Positions 24,751 to 32,723 of a stretch of 64,000 bases of DNA are shown here, in pieces. The DNA comes from Pusillimonas caeni (GTDB lineage Bacteria; Pseudomonadota; Gammaproteobacteria; Burkholderiales; Burkholderiaceae_B), in assembly GCF_003545815.1 (NCBI RefSeq), contig NZ_PDUW01000004.1, positions 124,001 to 188,000 of the forward strand, written 5' to 3'. How positions within the stretch are numbered: the first letter of the stretch is position 1; every line of letters begins with the position of its first letter. Below the pieces are notes generated by a model. That model was not told the DNA's origin, made no database searches, and saw only the letters and a program-made list of their open reading frames with translations. Made by a program: the position numbers and the translations under genes.

Positions 24751-24924
24751 ATGGCCGCCTCGCTCCAGCCCGCCCTGCCTTTATCGGGCCAGGGAAACAA
24801 CATGAACACTCCGCCCAATCCCCCTTCGCCGGCGGACGACGACGTGCGCAAGCGCCGGGCGGCGCTTCTTCGTCATCGCATCGTGCAGCAATTGAAACGC
24901 ACCTATCCGGGCTTGCCTTACTGA
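24751..24924 (+). CDS. small basic hypothetical protein
   Basis: A 57-residue protein with GACGAGGAG in front of its ATG. The N-terminal half is Pro/Ala-rich and the C-terminal half is a basic amphipathic helix (DVRKRRAALLRHRIVQQLKR). The composition could suit nucleic-acid or membrane binding. It lies divergent from the LigD-like gene. No family is recognised. Confidence 0.5.
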   Translation: MAASLQPALPLSGQGNNMNTPPNPPSPADDDVRKRRAALLRHRIVQQLKRTYPGLPY

Positions 24925-24937
24925 AAGTTTTCTGTGG

Positions 24938-25825
24938 CTATCGCAGCCACTGCAGACCGCTGCGCCTTGCGAACTCTTCATGACTCAATGGCGCACCCGC
25001 CCGGGCGGCCGCGCTGTTTGCCTGCCAATGCACCCATGCGCGCCCGGTCGTCGCATCGTAGACGGCCTTGTACAGATGGGTGGGCACGGCGACCTTCCCG
25101 TCCCCTATCGTTTCCAGCGGCTCCGCATACACCGGTCCTGTAAGGACGAACACGTCTCCCCGGGCGCGCATCACATACTTGCGGGTGTCCTGCTCGATCT
25201 TGCTCCATGAGCCGGCATTGTGGCGCTGGTCCTGCGGAACCATATTGGCAAGCGAAAAACTTTGCGCCATCGCCGCGTCGGACGGCATATCGGCCGCCGG
25301 CGCCATATGGCCGCGCGAATAGCTCGACCCCCGATAATCATCCAGCTCGCCGCGTTCGGCTGCGGGCAGGCGCGCCTCGGCATAGAACCTGTCCTTGCGC
25401 CCTATCTCCCGGGCCTCGACCAGCATCCGGCGATTCAGGCGCTGGGCGACGAAGACGGGAGTTTTCGTCCGGCCGCTGTGCAGGATGGCAAAGGACTCGA
25501 AACACAGTTCGCGCAGCGCCGGGCCCGCCGGAACAATGGGCGGCCTGCCGCCCGGGAAGAAATGCGGACAATGCTCGAACCGGGTCTGGACCCGCGGGCC
25601 TCGGGCTTCCAAACGCGGAGCCGGCCGCTCCTGGACGGGCAGCCCGAGCTGGGACAGGATGGGCTCGAGCGGGATCTGCTCGCGCAGATGGGGGTTGAGC
25701 GCGCAACTGCCTATGCCAAAGGCCGCAAGGGCGGAAACGGTAAACGCCTTCAGGAATCGCTTGAAGCCGCTCGGTTTCCTGCCTCTGGAAGTACGTTTCT
25801 TCGGGGTGGTTCTCTTCTTCGTCAT
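24938..25825 (-). CDS. DNA/RNA non-specific endonuclease (NUC1 family), membrane-anchored or exported
   Basis: The 295-residue protein begins with a Lys/Arg-rich segment and a hydrophobic stretch (AFTVSALAAFGIGSCAL) that acts as signal or anchor. The endonuclease domain carries the signature SRGHMAPAAD (normally DRGH; His is the general base) near residue 170 and, about 20 residues later, NMVPQDQRHNAGSWSKIEQD with the Mg-binding Asn and Glu. Such beta-beta-alpha-metal nucleases cut DNA and RNA without sequence preference. No immunity gene is visible next to it. Confidence 0.9.
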   Translation of the reverse strand: MTKKRTTPKKRTSRGRKPSGFKRFLKAFTVSALAAFGIGSCALNPHLREQIPLEPILSQLGLPVQERPAPRLEARGPRVQTRFEHCPHFFPGGRPPIVPAGPALRELCFESFAILHSGRTKTPVFVAQRLNRRMLVEAREIGRKDRFYAEARLPAAERGELDDYRGSSYSRGHMAPAADMPSDAAMAQSFSLANMVPQDQRHNAGSWSKIEQDTRKYVMRARGDVFVLTGPVYAEPLETIGDGKVAVPTHLYKAVYDATTGRAWVHWQANSAAARAGAPLSHEEFARRSGLQWLR

Positions 25826-26011
25826 GCGCCGCCATTGTAGGCGACGCCCATGCCAAGCCCTGCCTAGAATCCGCAGTCCCCTTTCGCCCTCGGCGGGAAC
25901 CGGACTTGCTGTATCGGAAAGCCGGCTGGAGGCGAGCATGCGCAGACAGCCCGAGCGGACGAAAAACGCTAATGACCATAAGGAAAAGCGCCGGGCGACC
26001 CTTGGCCAGCA

Positions 26012-27076
26012 ATGCAAAACTATCTTCAATTACTCAAGCGGATCAGCGCGCGTCTTCAGGCGGACGAGGCGCGTATTCCGATCCAGACCGCCTCCGCGGT
26101 CCTCATGGCCTACCTCGCGACCAGTTTCATGGACAAGGAAGATGTGTCGTGGGGCGTGTTTTCGGCGCTTTTTGTCGTACAGGCGAGCATAGGCGGAACC
26201 ATAGGCGCCGCCCTGGGGCGTATAGCGGGCGCAGTGCTGGGGGCCGTCATCGCCGTGGCTCTGGTCATTCTGCTTGGCGCCGCCGAAGACTGGGGCACCC
26301 CTGTCGCCCTGTTGACGGGCGTGGGCCTGATGAGTTTTCTAGCGGCAAAATGGCCGGTGCTGGCATACGGGCTCGTCACCGTCACCATCATTGCCGTCGC
26401 GCCCGACTTTCACGTCGTGGAAGGCGCTTTCAGGAAAGTACTGGCGATCGCAATTGGATCGAGCTGCGGAATGATTGCCGCGTTTGCGGTGCTGCCGGTG
26501 CTCGCCAGACGCACGGAACAGCAATATCTGGCCGCGGCATTGCGCCATTGCGGCGCTTATGTACTGGAGTGCACGGCATGCCTGGTGCGCGACAAACAGA
26601 ACAAGGACAAGGCGACGCTGGACTCCATACAGTGGTCGATCGAACGGGCCCGTCTCATGGCGCGCGAAGCGCGCATAGAAGAAAAGACGCCCGCCATGGG
26701 GTTCAGCCCCTTTTCGCAGGCCCTGCTACCTGAAATCGAGCGCTTCGCCTATACGCTTACCCTGGTGGATCGTTTCAGCGACAGGCCCATGGCCGAAACG
26801 CTATGTCACGACACCAAGGAGGCGCTTCTGGACCTGGCCGGCGCAGTCAGGGCCTGCCTGGAACAAATCGCCGACGCTATAGAAGCCGGCAAGGCCTGTG
26901 AGGAAATCGACGAGGCGCAACAGGTTTACGAGGCGTTCGAAAAAAGGGTCGAGGAGTCCATCGAACGCGAACGCCTTCCCGCCCAAGACAAAGAACACAT
27001 GGTCGCCATAAAAAGCGCATATGGTTCTGTGCTAACGAATCTGGCGGAATTGGCCCGGCAGGTGCAGGAGCGCTAG
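26012..27076 (+). CDS. FUSC family (aromatic acid exporter-like) membrane protein
   Basis: A 354-residue protein with about six transmembrane helices in the first 175 residues (IQTASAVLMAYLAT, WGVFSALFVVQASIGGT, GAVLGAVIAVALVILLG, FLAAKWPVLAYGLVTVTII, GSSCGMIAAFAVLPVLA) and a helical cytoplasmic half. The WGVFSALFVVQ...G repeats are typical of the FUSC/YccS/AaeB fold, which exports aromatic acids or similar. Most AaeB proteins are twice this length, so this is a half-size form that probably acts as a dimer. Its stop overlaps the end of the convergent lipoprotein gene by 4 bases. Confidence 0.85.
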   Translation: MQNYLQLLKRISARLQADEARIPIQTASAVLMAYLATSFMDKEDVSWGVFSALFVVQASIGGTIGAALGRIAGAVLGAVIAVALVILLGAAEDWGTPVALLTGVGLMSFLAAKWPVLAYGLVTVTIIAVAPDFHVVEGAFRKVLAIAIGSSCGMIAAFAVLPVLARRTEQQYLAAALRHCGAYVLECTACLVRDKQNKDKATLDSIQWSIERARLMAREARIEEKTPAMGFSPFSQALLPEIERFAYTLTLVDRFSDRPMAETLCHDTKEALLDLAGAVRACLEQIADAIEAGKACEEIDEAQQVYEAFEKRVEESIERERLPAQDKEHMVAIKSAYGSVLTNLAELARQVQER

Positions 27077-27345
27077 CCGCAACTGACGCTTTCGATCTTG
27101 CCCGCCTTGTCCACCATTACGTTCAGGCGGTCGCGCCGGTAGTCCATCGTGGCCACGCTGTCCGGATACAGCACCCTGGTGCCCTGGGGCAGCGTCGATT
27201 TATCCAGTTCGGATGCCGGAGTTCCGACCCAGTGCTGGCGGCTCTGGGCCTGGCAAAGGTCGTCCGACGCCGAATCCGTCGTCGTGGAGGGGCTCTGGCA
27301 TGCGGCGAGCAAAAGCATGGAAGCGGCAATGGCGATGTGTTTCAC
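27073..27345 (-). CDS. I78-type peptidase inhibitor lipoprotein
   Basis: A 90-residue lipoprotein with lipobox LLAAC (Cys16). The mature part matches the I78 inhibitor family: CQAQSRQHWVG, GTRVLYPDSVATMDYRRDRL and the terminal NVMVDKAGKIESVSCG, with the two Cys expected to form a disulfide. Members inhibit serine proteases in the periplasm. The start is GTG with GGAG at the right distance; upstream ATGs would remove the signal peptide from the N-terminus. Confidence 0.85.
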   Translation of the reverse strand: MKHIAIAASMLLLAACQSPSTTTDSASDDLCQAQSRQHWVGTPASELDKSTLPQGTRVLYPDSVATMDYRRDRLNVMVDKAGKIESVSCG

Positions 27346-27557
27346 AGTTTCTCCTGCTGGTTGAATCGTCCCCATTATGCAGGTAAACGCCGGACGGGCG
27401 TGTATCCAGCTGTTCGCGAAGCGCCTGTCGCCATGGCTCGCCCGTCGCCTGCACGGCAGCAGGGCCACGCGGCATTGCCCGGGCATGCTTCTTGCTGCAG
27501 CCTTGCCGGCGGCCTGTCGAGTGCTTGGTCGCCTCAACCCGTTGCTTTGTCTACTTT

Positions 27558-27582
27558 GGCCCCTTCACAGGGGCTTTTTTTT
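27558..27582 (+). terminator. orphan plus-strand intrinsic terminator
   Basis: GGCCCCT pairs with AGGGGCT around a 4-base loop, then TTTTTTTT. It works on the plus strand only, but the nearest upstream plus-strand gene ends about 480 bases away and the next gene (dctM) is on the minus strand. Confidence 0.75.
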
Positions 27583-27597
27583 GCCTCAAAGTCGTCT

Positions 27598-28938
27598 TCA
27601 AAGCCCCCGTCCCAGAACGTTGGGCAGCCACAGGATCAAGTCGGGGAAAGCGGCGCACAGGCCGAGCACGAGCATCTGCAATCCGACATACGGCAACACG
27701 GCAATATAAATGTCCCGCATGGTGACGTCCGGCGGCGCGACGCCGCGGAAATAGAATACGGCCAGGGCGAAGGGCGGGGTCAGATAAGAAAGCTGCAGCG
27801 CGACGATGATCATCGTTGCGAACCACACCGGGTCGAAACCCAGCGTTGCCGCGATGGGCGTAAAGATGGGCACGACCACCAGCACCGTGGGAATCCAGTC
27901 CAGGAACATGCCCAGCACAAAGACGATCAGCAGCATGACAACGAACACGCCCCACTTTCCATAAGGCACCTGAAGCATCAGGTCTTCGACCACGTCGCCG
28001 CCTCCCATCGCCATGAATGTGGAGACGAAGAGCGTGGCGCAGGCGGTCATGGTCAGAATCATCGACGTGGTGCGCAGCGTCGACTCGCAGGCATCTCCGA
28101 CCATCGACATGCTGAATTTCCGATAGCAGGCGGCCAGGACGATGGCCGCAAAGGCGCCGACGGCGGCCGCCTCGGTCGGGGCGGCGATACCCAGGAAGAT
28201 GGTTCCCAGAACGGCGAGGATCAGCACGACCGGCGGGAAAAAGGACGTGGCCAGCACCCGGGCTCTTTCGCGCATCGTGATCCGGGCGTATTCCTCCGCC
28301 GTCATCGGCGGGCCGAGGCGCGGATTGATCGTGCACCGGATCAGTACATACAGCATGTAGGCCAGCGCCAGCGCAAGCCCGGGCCCTACCGCGGCCATGA
28401 ACAGGGTGCCCACTGGAATGCCCGCCACCGGGCCGTAAACCACGATCATGATGCTTGGCGGGATGAGCACCCCCAGGCATCCTGCCGCGCAGATCAGGCC
28501 GGATACGAGCCGCTTGTCGTAGCCGCGCTGCAGCATTGCAGGCAGGGACAGCGACCCCATCGTCACCACCGAAGCGCCCACCACGCCGGTGCATGCGGCG
28601 AAAATGGTGGCAAGTATGGTCGTCGCCACGGCCAGTCCGCCCGGCAGCCGACCGCTCAGGATGTAGATGGCGCCGAACAACTTATTGCTTATGCCCGAAC
28701 GCTCCAGGACGTTGCCCATCAGGATGAACAGCGGTATGGCCAACAGGACGTAATTCTTCATGACGGCAAGAAAGTTCAGCGCGAACGAGCCGAGAAAATT
28801 CATGCCGAACAGGCTCAGCCCGAAGAACAGGCCGATGCCCGCCAGCACGAACGCGATCTGGTAGCCAAGAAGAACGCCCGCCAGCAACATGCCGAACATC
28901 AGCAAGGTATTCAGTTCCGTCGAGAATTCCGCAATCAA
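27598..28938 (-). CDS. dctM: TRAP transporter large permease subunit (DctM)
   Basis: A 446-residue inner-membrane protein with 12-13 predicted helices. Family motifs include AIPLFILMGNVLERSGI near residue 70, VGASVVTMGSLSLPAM and GCLGVLIPPSIMIVVYG. It is the ion-coupled transport subunit of a tripartite ATP-independent periplasmic transporter. The start is TTG within TTGA, overlapping the dctQ stop by 4 bases, which couples their translation. Unlike many DctM entries it is not fused to DctQ. Confidence 0.95.
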   Translation of the reverse strand: MIAEFSTELNTLLMFGMLLAGVLLGYQIAFVLAGIGLFFGLSLFGMNFLGSFALNFLAVMKNYVLLAIPLFILMGNVLERSGISNKLFGAIYILSGRLPGGLAVATTILATIFAACTGVVGASVVTMGSLSLPAMLQRGYDKRLVSGLICAAGCLGVLIPPSIMIVVYGPVAGIPVGTLFMAAVGPGLALALAYMLYVLIRCTINPRLGPPMTAEEYARITMRERARVLATSFFPPVVLILAVLGTIFLGIAAPTEAAAVGAFAAIVLAACYRKFSMSMVGDACESTLRTTSMILTMTACATLFVSTFMAMGGGDVVEDLMLQVPYGKWGVFVVMLLIVFVLGMFLDWIPTVLVVVPIFTPIAATLGFDPVWFATMIIVALQLSYLTPPFALAVFYFRGVAPPDVTMRDIYIAVLPYVGLQMLVLGLCAAFPDLILWLPNVLGRGL

Positions 28939-29441
28939 GGTTTTTCTCCCCGGAAAATGATTTGAATGCTGCGCACGAATTCCGCCAGCCCTTGCAGGAA
29001 CAGGAGCACGACGCTGATCAAAAATACGGTCTTAAAGGGATAAATAGGCGGTCGCCAGAAGCTTTCCAGCGACTTTTCCCACGTTGCCCACGAGTCGTAG
29101 ACAAAGGGGACGAGGTAATGGATGAGTAGAGCGAAAGTCGGAATAAAGAAGACAAGCGTCAGGACGACGTCGATGATCGCCTGCGTACGCCTCGAGAACA
29201 AGGAATAGAAAACGTCGACGCGCACATGAGAGCCCTTCAGCAGCGTATACCCCATGCCCAGCGCAAAGAAGGCGCCGCCCAGCATATAGCTTATGTCGAA
29301 GACCCAGATCGTCGGGGCGTTGAACGCATATCTCATCACCACGTCGTAGGTCATGATGACCGCGATCACGACGATGAGCCATTTGCTGAGCCCGCCAACC
29401 CAGATATTCAATCTGTCGATGCCATGCAGTAACCTGTTCAT
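28935..29441 (-). CDS. dctQ: TRAP transporter small permease subunit (DctQ)
   Basis: A 168-residue protein with four transmembrane helices (LSKWLIVVIAVIMTYDVVMR, GGAFFALGMGYTLLKG, VVLTLVFFIPTFALLIHY, FKTVFLISVVLLFLQGLAEF), the normal DctQ layout including the TYDVVMRY motif. It pairs with DctM in the inner membrane. Translationally coupled to dctM. Confidence 0.93.
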   Translation of the reverse strand: MNRLLHGIDRLNIWVGGLSKWLIVVIAVIMTYDVVMRYAFNAPTIWVFDISYMLGGAFFALGMGYTLLKGSHVRVDVFYSLFSRRTQAIIDVVLTLVFFIPTFALLIHYLVPFVYDSWATWEKSLESFWRPPIYPFKTVFLISVVLLFLQGLAEFVRSIQIIFRGEKP

Positions 29442-29505
29442 CGCTTACCATCCTTTGATGCCTACGTCGGAAAACCGCTCGGGCGCGCCGCCGGGGCCTA
29501 CAGGG

Positions 29506-29529
29506 CGGCCGCCTTCCTGCCGGCGGCCG
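29506..29529 (-). promoter_or_regulatory. hairpin between dctP and dctQ
   Basis: CGGCCGCC pairs with GGCGGCCG around an 8-base loop, without a T run. Such a hairpin in the 141-base gap could act as a processing or 3'-stabilising structure giving more DctP than permease, as is common for binding-protein genes. That role is inference. Confidence 0.45.
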
Positions 29530-29582
29530 ATCGCGCGGCCGTCAATGGGCGCAGCCGGAAGGCGGCCTTGAAGCAGCTCCGC

Positions 29583-30641
29583 TCATGCAGCCGGCGGAGG
29601 CACCATATAGCTTGCCCACCCGGTGTACTCTTTCATGACTTCTTGCTGAGACTTGTAGGCGCGGGCAAAGAACTCGTCGCTTGCGGTTTTCTCCTTGTAG
29701 TAGTCTTCTGCGTGCTTTCTCAAATCGGCAATGAATTCGGGTGACAGCTTGACGAATTCAGTGCCGTGCTCCTTGAATTTCTGAAGGGCCTTGTAGTCTT
29801 CGAGAATGCAATGCCCCCAGCTTTCGAACGTGGTGGTTTTTGCGGCCTCTTTGACAATCGTTTGAAGCTCGGGCGAAAGCTTCTCCCATGCCTGCTTGTT
29901 GAAGATCACTTCGGAAATGGTGGTCGGCTGATGCACGCCCGGCACATGGACGTATTTGCATACCTGATGGAAGCCCGTGACGTAGTCCGTCGAGGGGTTG
30001 GCGAACTCGGCGGCATCGAGCACCTTCTTTTCGAGCGCGCCGTATATCTCTCCGCCGGGAAGCGTCATGACGCGTGCGCCGAGCTTGGAGACGATCTCGC
30101 CCCAATAGCCCACCGTGCGTATCTTCAGCCCTTCGAAGTCGCTGAGCTGGCGGATGGGCTTGTGCGACCAGAGGAAGTCTTCCGCAGTGTTCAAGCCGCA
30201 GGCTCCGACAAAGCCGAAGTTGTATTTGGAGTACATCTCCTTCCACAGATCGAGCCCGTCCCTTTGGTAGAACCAGATCGTGTACTGCAGGGCGTCCATG
30301 CCCAGCGGGATGGCCGCAAACAACGGCGCGGAGGGTTCCTTGCCAAGCCAATACGATGAAATGCTGTGGGAAATGTCGATCACGCCTCGATCCACGGCAT
30401 CGAAGACATCCAGCCCCCCGACGACGGTTCCCGCGGTCAGGCTTTGAATCGTGAGCCGCCCATTGCTCAGTTCGCTGACCTTCTTGGCGAAAAGGTCGGC
30501 GTGATATTGGGATTCGACTCCCTTGGGCCAGCTGGACTGCATCCGAAGCCGGATTTTTTCCTGTGCCGACGCAATCGCCGGCGCGCCTACGATGGCCGCG
30601 GCGGAAACCGCCGATTTATTCAGAAATGATCGCCTGTTCAT
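29583..30641 (-). CDS. dctP: TRAP transporter substrate-binding protein (DctP-type)
   Basis: A 352-residue periplasmic protein with an N-terminal Tat-like signal (MNRRSFLNKSAVSAAAIVGA, cleavage near ASA-Q). The mature chain starts IRLRMQSSWPKG and contains GGLDVFDAVDRGVIDI and FEGLKIRTVGYWGEI; the latter corresponds to the region with the conserved Arg that binds the substrate carboxylate in DctP proteins. The substrate is therefore probably an organic acid or amino acid derivative. The neighbouring RidA and DUF1989 genes point to a nitrogen-containing compound. Confidence 0.92.
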   Translation of the reverse strand: MNRRSFLNKSAVSAAAIVGAPAIASAQEKIRLRMQSSWPKGVESQYHADLFAKKVSELSNGRLTIQSLTAGTVVGGLDVFDAVDRGVIDISHSISSYWLGKEPSAPLFAAIPLGMDALQYTIWFYQRDGLDLWKEMYSKYNFGFVGACGLNTAEDFLWSHKPIRQLSDFEGLKIRTVGYWGEIVSKLGARVMTLPGGEIYGALEKKVLDAAEFANPSTDYVTGFHQVCKYVHVPGVHQPTTISEVIFNKQAWEKLSPELQTIVKEAAKTTTFESWGHCILEDYKALQKFKEHGTEFVKLSPEFIADLRKHAEDYYKEKTASDEFFARAYKSQQEVMKEYTGWASYMVPPPAA

Positions 30642-30689
30642 GTCTCGTCCTCGCTTGATGGTTGAGCAACGTTGTCTTGCTTTATCGGG

Positions 30690-31091
30690 TCAAACAACTG
30701 CAACCGCTTTGATCTCGATCAGCGCATCCGGATGCACGAACCCGGATACCCTGACCAAGGTGCTTGTCGGATAAGGAGGGTCGAAGTACTTCAGGCGCAC
30801 TTCGTGCACGTGCTTCAGACCCGTCATGTCGGTCACGAACACGGTGACTTCGACGATGTCGTTCAAGGTGGCGTCCAGCTTCTCGAGCGCGGCCTGCAGG
30901 TTCTTCACGCATTGTTCGGTTTGCGCCGCAATATCGCCCTTCCCCACAATGTCGCCCTGCTCGTCGAAGGCAATCTGTCCCGACAGCCAGATCTGCCTTT
31001 TGACGGTCGACATATCCACCGATATGGCATTGCAAAATGCCACCTCCATACCCATTGCATCGCCAAAAGGAACCGCCTGTTTCTTGATCAT
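30690..31091 (-). CDS. RidA family protein (YjgF/YER057c/UK114)
   Basis: A 133-residue protein with the RidA landmarks IWLSGQIAFDEQGDIVG, AAQTEQCVKNLQAALEKLDA, VTVFVTDMT and STLVRVSGFVHPDALIEIKAV. In archetypal RidA an Arg in the R-V region holds the carboxylate of 2-aminoacrylate-type imines, and the Arg of LVRVSGF occupies that place, so imine or enamine deaminase activity is likely. I use the ATG with AAGGG eight bases upstream (MIKKQAV). Its place between transporter and DUF1989 genes suggests a role in catabolism of the imported compound. Confidence 0.9.
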   Translation of the reverse strand: MIKKQAVPFGDAMGMEVAFCNAISVDMSTVKRQIWLSGQIAFDEQGDIVGKGDIAAQTEQCVKNLQAALEKLDATLNDIVEVTVFVTDMTGLKHVHEVRLKYFDPPYPTSTLVRVSGFVHPDALIEIKAVAVV

Positions 31092-31186
31092 TTTCATTCC
31101 CTTCAAAAAAGTTCACGATTCATGAAGCCGATCTCCGGCCTCAGCCCTTGCCGCCGCCGCAATCCCGTTCATGGCGAACGGAGCAA

Positions 31187-31798
31187 TCATTGATCGTAGA
31201 TACGGACCAGGATGTCAGTGATTTTTGAGCCGCCGATCGGATTGAGATCCATGGGACACGCGGAAACCGCCCCGATCAATTCCATCTCGGCTTTCAACAG
31301 AATATGGTCGCCCGCACGAGTGGGCGAAGCTTGCTGAATCAAAGTGCCATCGGGCTCGATGCGCGTGCTCTGGAAGAAATTGAACGGCTCCAGGAACATG
31401 TCCCGGCCGATGCCGTAGGGCTGCAAGGCCTCTTCGATATTGGCCACGCAGCTTCTGTGGTTCAACACGCCGTAATCGACCAGATAGCGCCGTTCGTCGC
31501 AGGCGGCAATCAGCAAGTCGTGGATTTTGGCCGTGTCCTGCACGACTTCGAACATGGGATTGCGCCAGTTCGTGCGCAATGAGTCGCCGACCTTGATGGC
31601 CAGGGAGCGAAGCGAGGTCCGCGTGTGCGACGGGGAAAGCCGCTCGGCATGGTCCTGCTTTCTGAAAGCAAAGAAATCGGCTACCTGCCGCCCTTCCACG
31701 TCGACGATTTCAAGCAGCTGGCCCTTCCCGACTTCGAACGCGCGCCCGTGTCCACCCGGCACGATGAGCTCTGTGATGAGTTTCCCTTTACTGATCAT
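31187..31798 (-). CDS. DUF1989 family protein (urea carboxylase-associated type)
   Basis: A 203-residue protein of the family found beside urea carboxylase and in nitrogen-compound pathways. Landmarks are VGKGQLLEIVDVEGRQVADFFAF, SPSHTRT, NHRSCVANIEEAL and DGTLIQQASPTRAGDHILLKAE, with the conserved Cys in RSC and in VSACP. The start is set by GAGGGG upstream of ATG. Family members have no firmly established reaction. Context (RidA, TRAP transporter, GntR regulator) suggests it handles the imported amine or amide. Confidence 0.88.
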   Translation of the reverse strand: MISKGKLITELIVPGGHGRAFEVGKGQLLEIVDVEGRQVADFFAFRKQDHAERLSPSHTRTSLRSLAIKVGDSLRTNWRNPMFEVVQDTAKIHDLLIAACDERRYLVDYGVLNHRSCVANIEEALQPYGIGRDMFLEPFNFFQSTRIEPDGTLIQQASPTRAGDHILLKAEMELIGAVSACPMDLNPIGGSKITDILVRIYDQ

Positions 31799-31888
31799 GG
31801 CATTCCCCTCGTCGTAAGAATTACCTGCAGGAAAACGGCGTGCCCGATGAATCAACCGAATGCGATGAAGCCTTGCCGACCTCTTTGG

Positions 31889-31907
31889 CTAGGGCCTGTT
31901 GACGCTA
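31889..31907 (+). repeat. dispersed stop-codon repeat, copy 2 (end of the GntR gene)
   Basis: CTAGGGCCTGTTGACGCTA. Here the gene runs into the repeat from the right, so the stop codon of the GntR gene is the TAG of TAGCGTCAACAGG on the minus strand. Confidence 0.8.
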
Positions 31908-32564
31908 CAGCGCTTTGAGCAGGCGCGCTGCGGTATGTTCGCAATGGATTCTTCCAAGCTGCCCCAGCCTTTCGGCATCGCCCGCCAGGAAGGCTTCGTA
32001 GATCTGCCTGTGCTCGGCCTGAGCGCCGTCCATGGTGAGGCTGACCTCGACCCGTATGTACGGCTCGACCATATCCCGCAACATGAGTGCTACGCGTGAA
32101 ACATGCCCCAAGCCCGCGCTTGCGAAGATGCGCTGGTGAAAGGCGAGATTCAGTTCGAGCCAATCGGAGGCGCTTTGAGTGGAGGAAACAGTGATCTGTT
32201 CCATTTGGCTCAGTATGGCCAGAACCTCTTCGATGTCCTGGTCGGTGCGCGCCAAGGCGGCGGCGCGACCCGCGTGTTCTTCAACCACTGCGCGCAGCGC
32301 GAAAATTTCCTGGATTTCATCCGGCTTCAGCGAGATGACCGAATAGCCCCGACGGGGTTTGAGTATCAGCAAGCCCTCGGCTTCCAGCCGGGTCATGGCC
32401 TCGCGCAAGGGCACGCGGCTGGCTCCGAAACGGTGGGCGAGTTCTTCCTGGCGCAGGATCTGCCCGGGCGGAAACTCGCCTCGCAGAATTCCCTCGCGCA
32501 GCCGCTGGTACAGCAGTTCCGATATGGAAGGCACCTGAGTGCCAAGGTCGCTGATCATGCTCAT
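31905..32564 (-). CDS. GntR family regulator with FCD domain
   Basis: A 219-residue regulator. The winged helix is at the N-terminus (ELLYQRLREGILRGEFPPGQ, then EELAHRFGASRVPLREAMTRL as the HTH). The FCD ligand-binding domain fills the rest, with its metal/ligand residues in EIFALRAVVEEHAG, NLAFHQRIF and AEHRQIYEAFLAGD. FadR/FCD members bind acyl or carboxylate effectors. It heads the same-strand row DUF1989-RidA-DctPQM and probably controls it. A TTGAATACAA element at 32643-32652, upstream of its own start, could be an operator. Confidence 0.92.
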   Translation of the reverse strand: MSMISDLGTQVPSISELLYQRLREGILRGEFPPGQILRQEELAHRFGASRVPLREAMTRLEAEGLLILKPRRGYSVISLKPDEIQEIFALRAVVEEHAGRAAALARTDQDIEEVLAILSQMEQITVSSTQSASDWLELNLAFHQRIFASAGLGHVSRVALMLRDMVEPYIRVEVSLTMDGAQAEHRQIYEAFLAGDAERLGQLGRIHCEHTAARLLKAL

Positions 32565-32723
32565 GGATCAATTGAAAACAAAGTCGGTCGGGCCAACGCT
32601 GCATCGCCTCCATCCACTACGGTCAGCGTGAGCGTAGCAATTTTGAATACAATATGCAAGATGTTTTTGGCGCGCATCGAAATAGACCCGCCGGCGGGTT
32701 CAAGGGTATGAATTTCCGGTGTT

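Noticed and set aside
27377-27582. 6S RNA or another known housekeeping RNA in the gap before the orphan terminator
   Set aside because: The 5' and 3' parts do not pair to form the long 6S stem with central bubble, and no tmRNA, SRP or RNase P hallmark is present.
27232-28965. 577-codon plus-strand frame across the dctM gene
   Set aside because: Rich in H, R, Q and G as expected from the antisense of a membrane protein; no motif, and dctM is certain.
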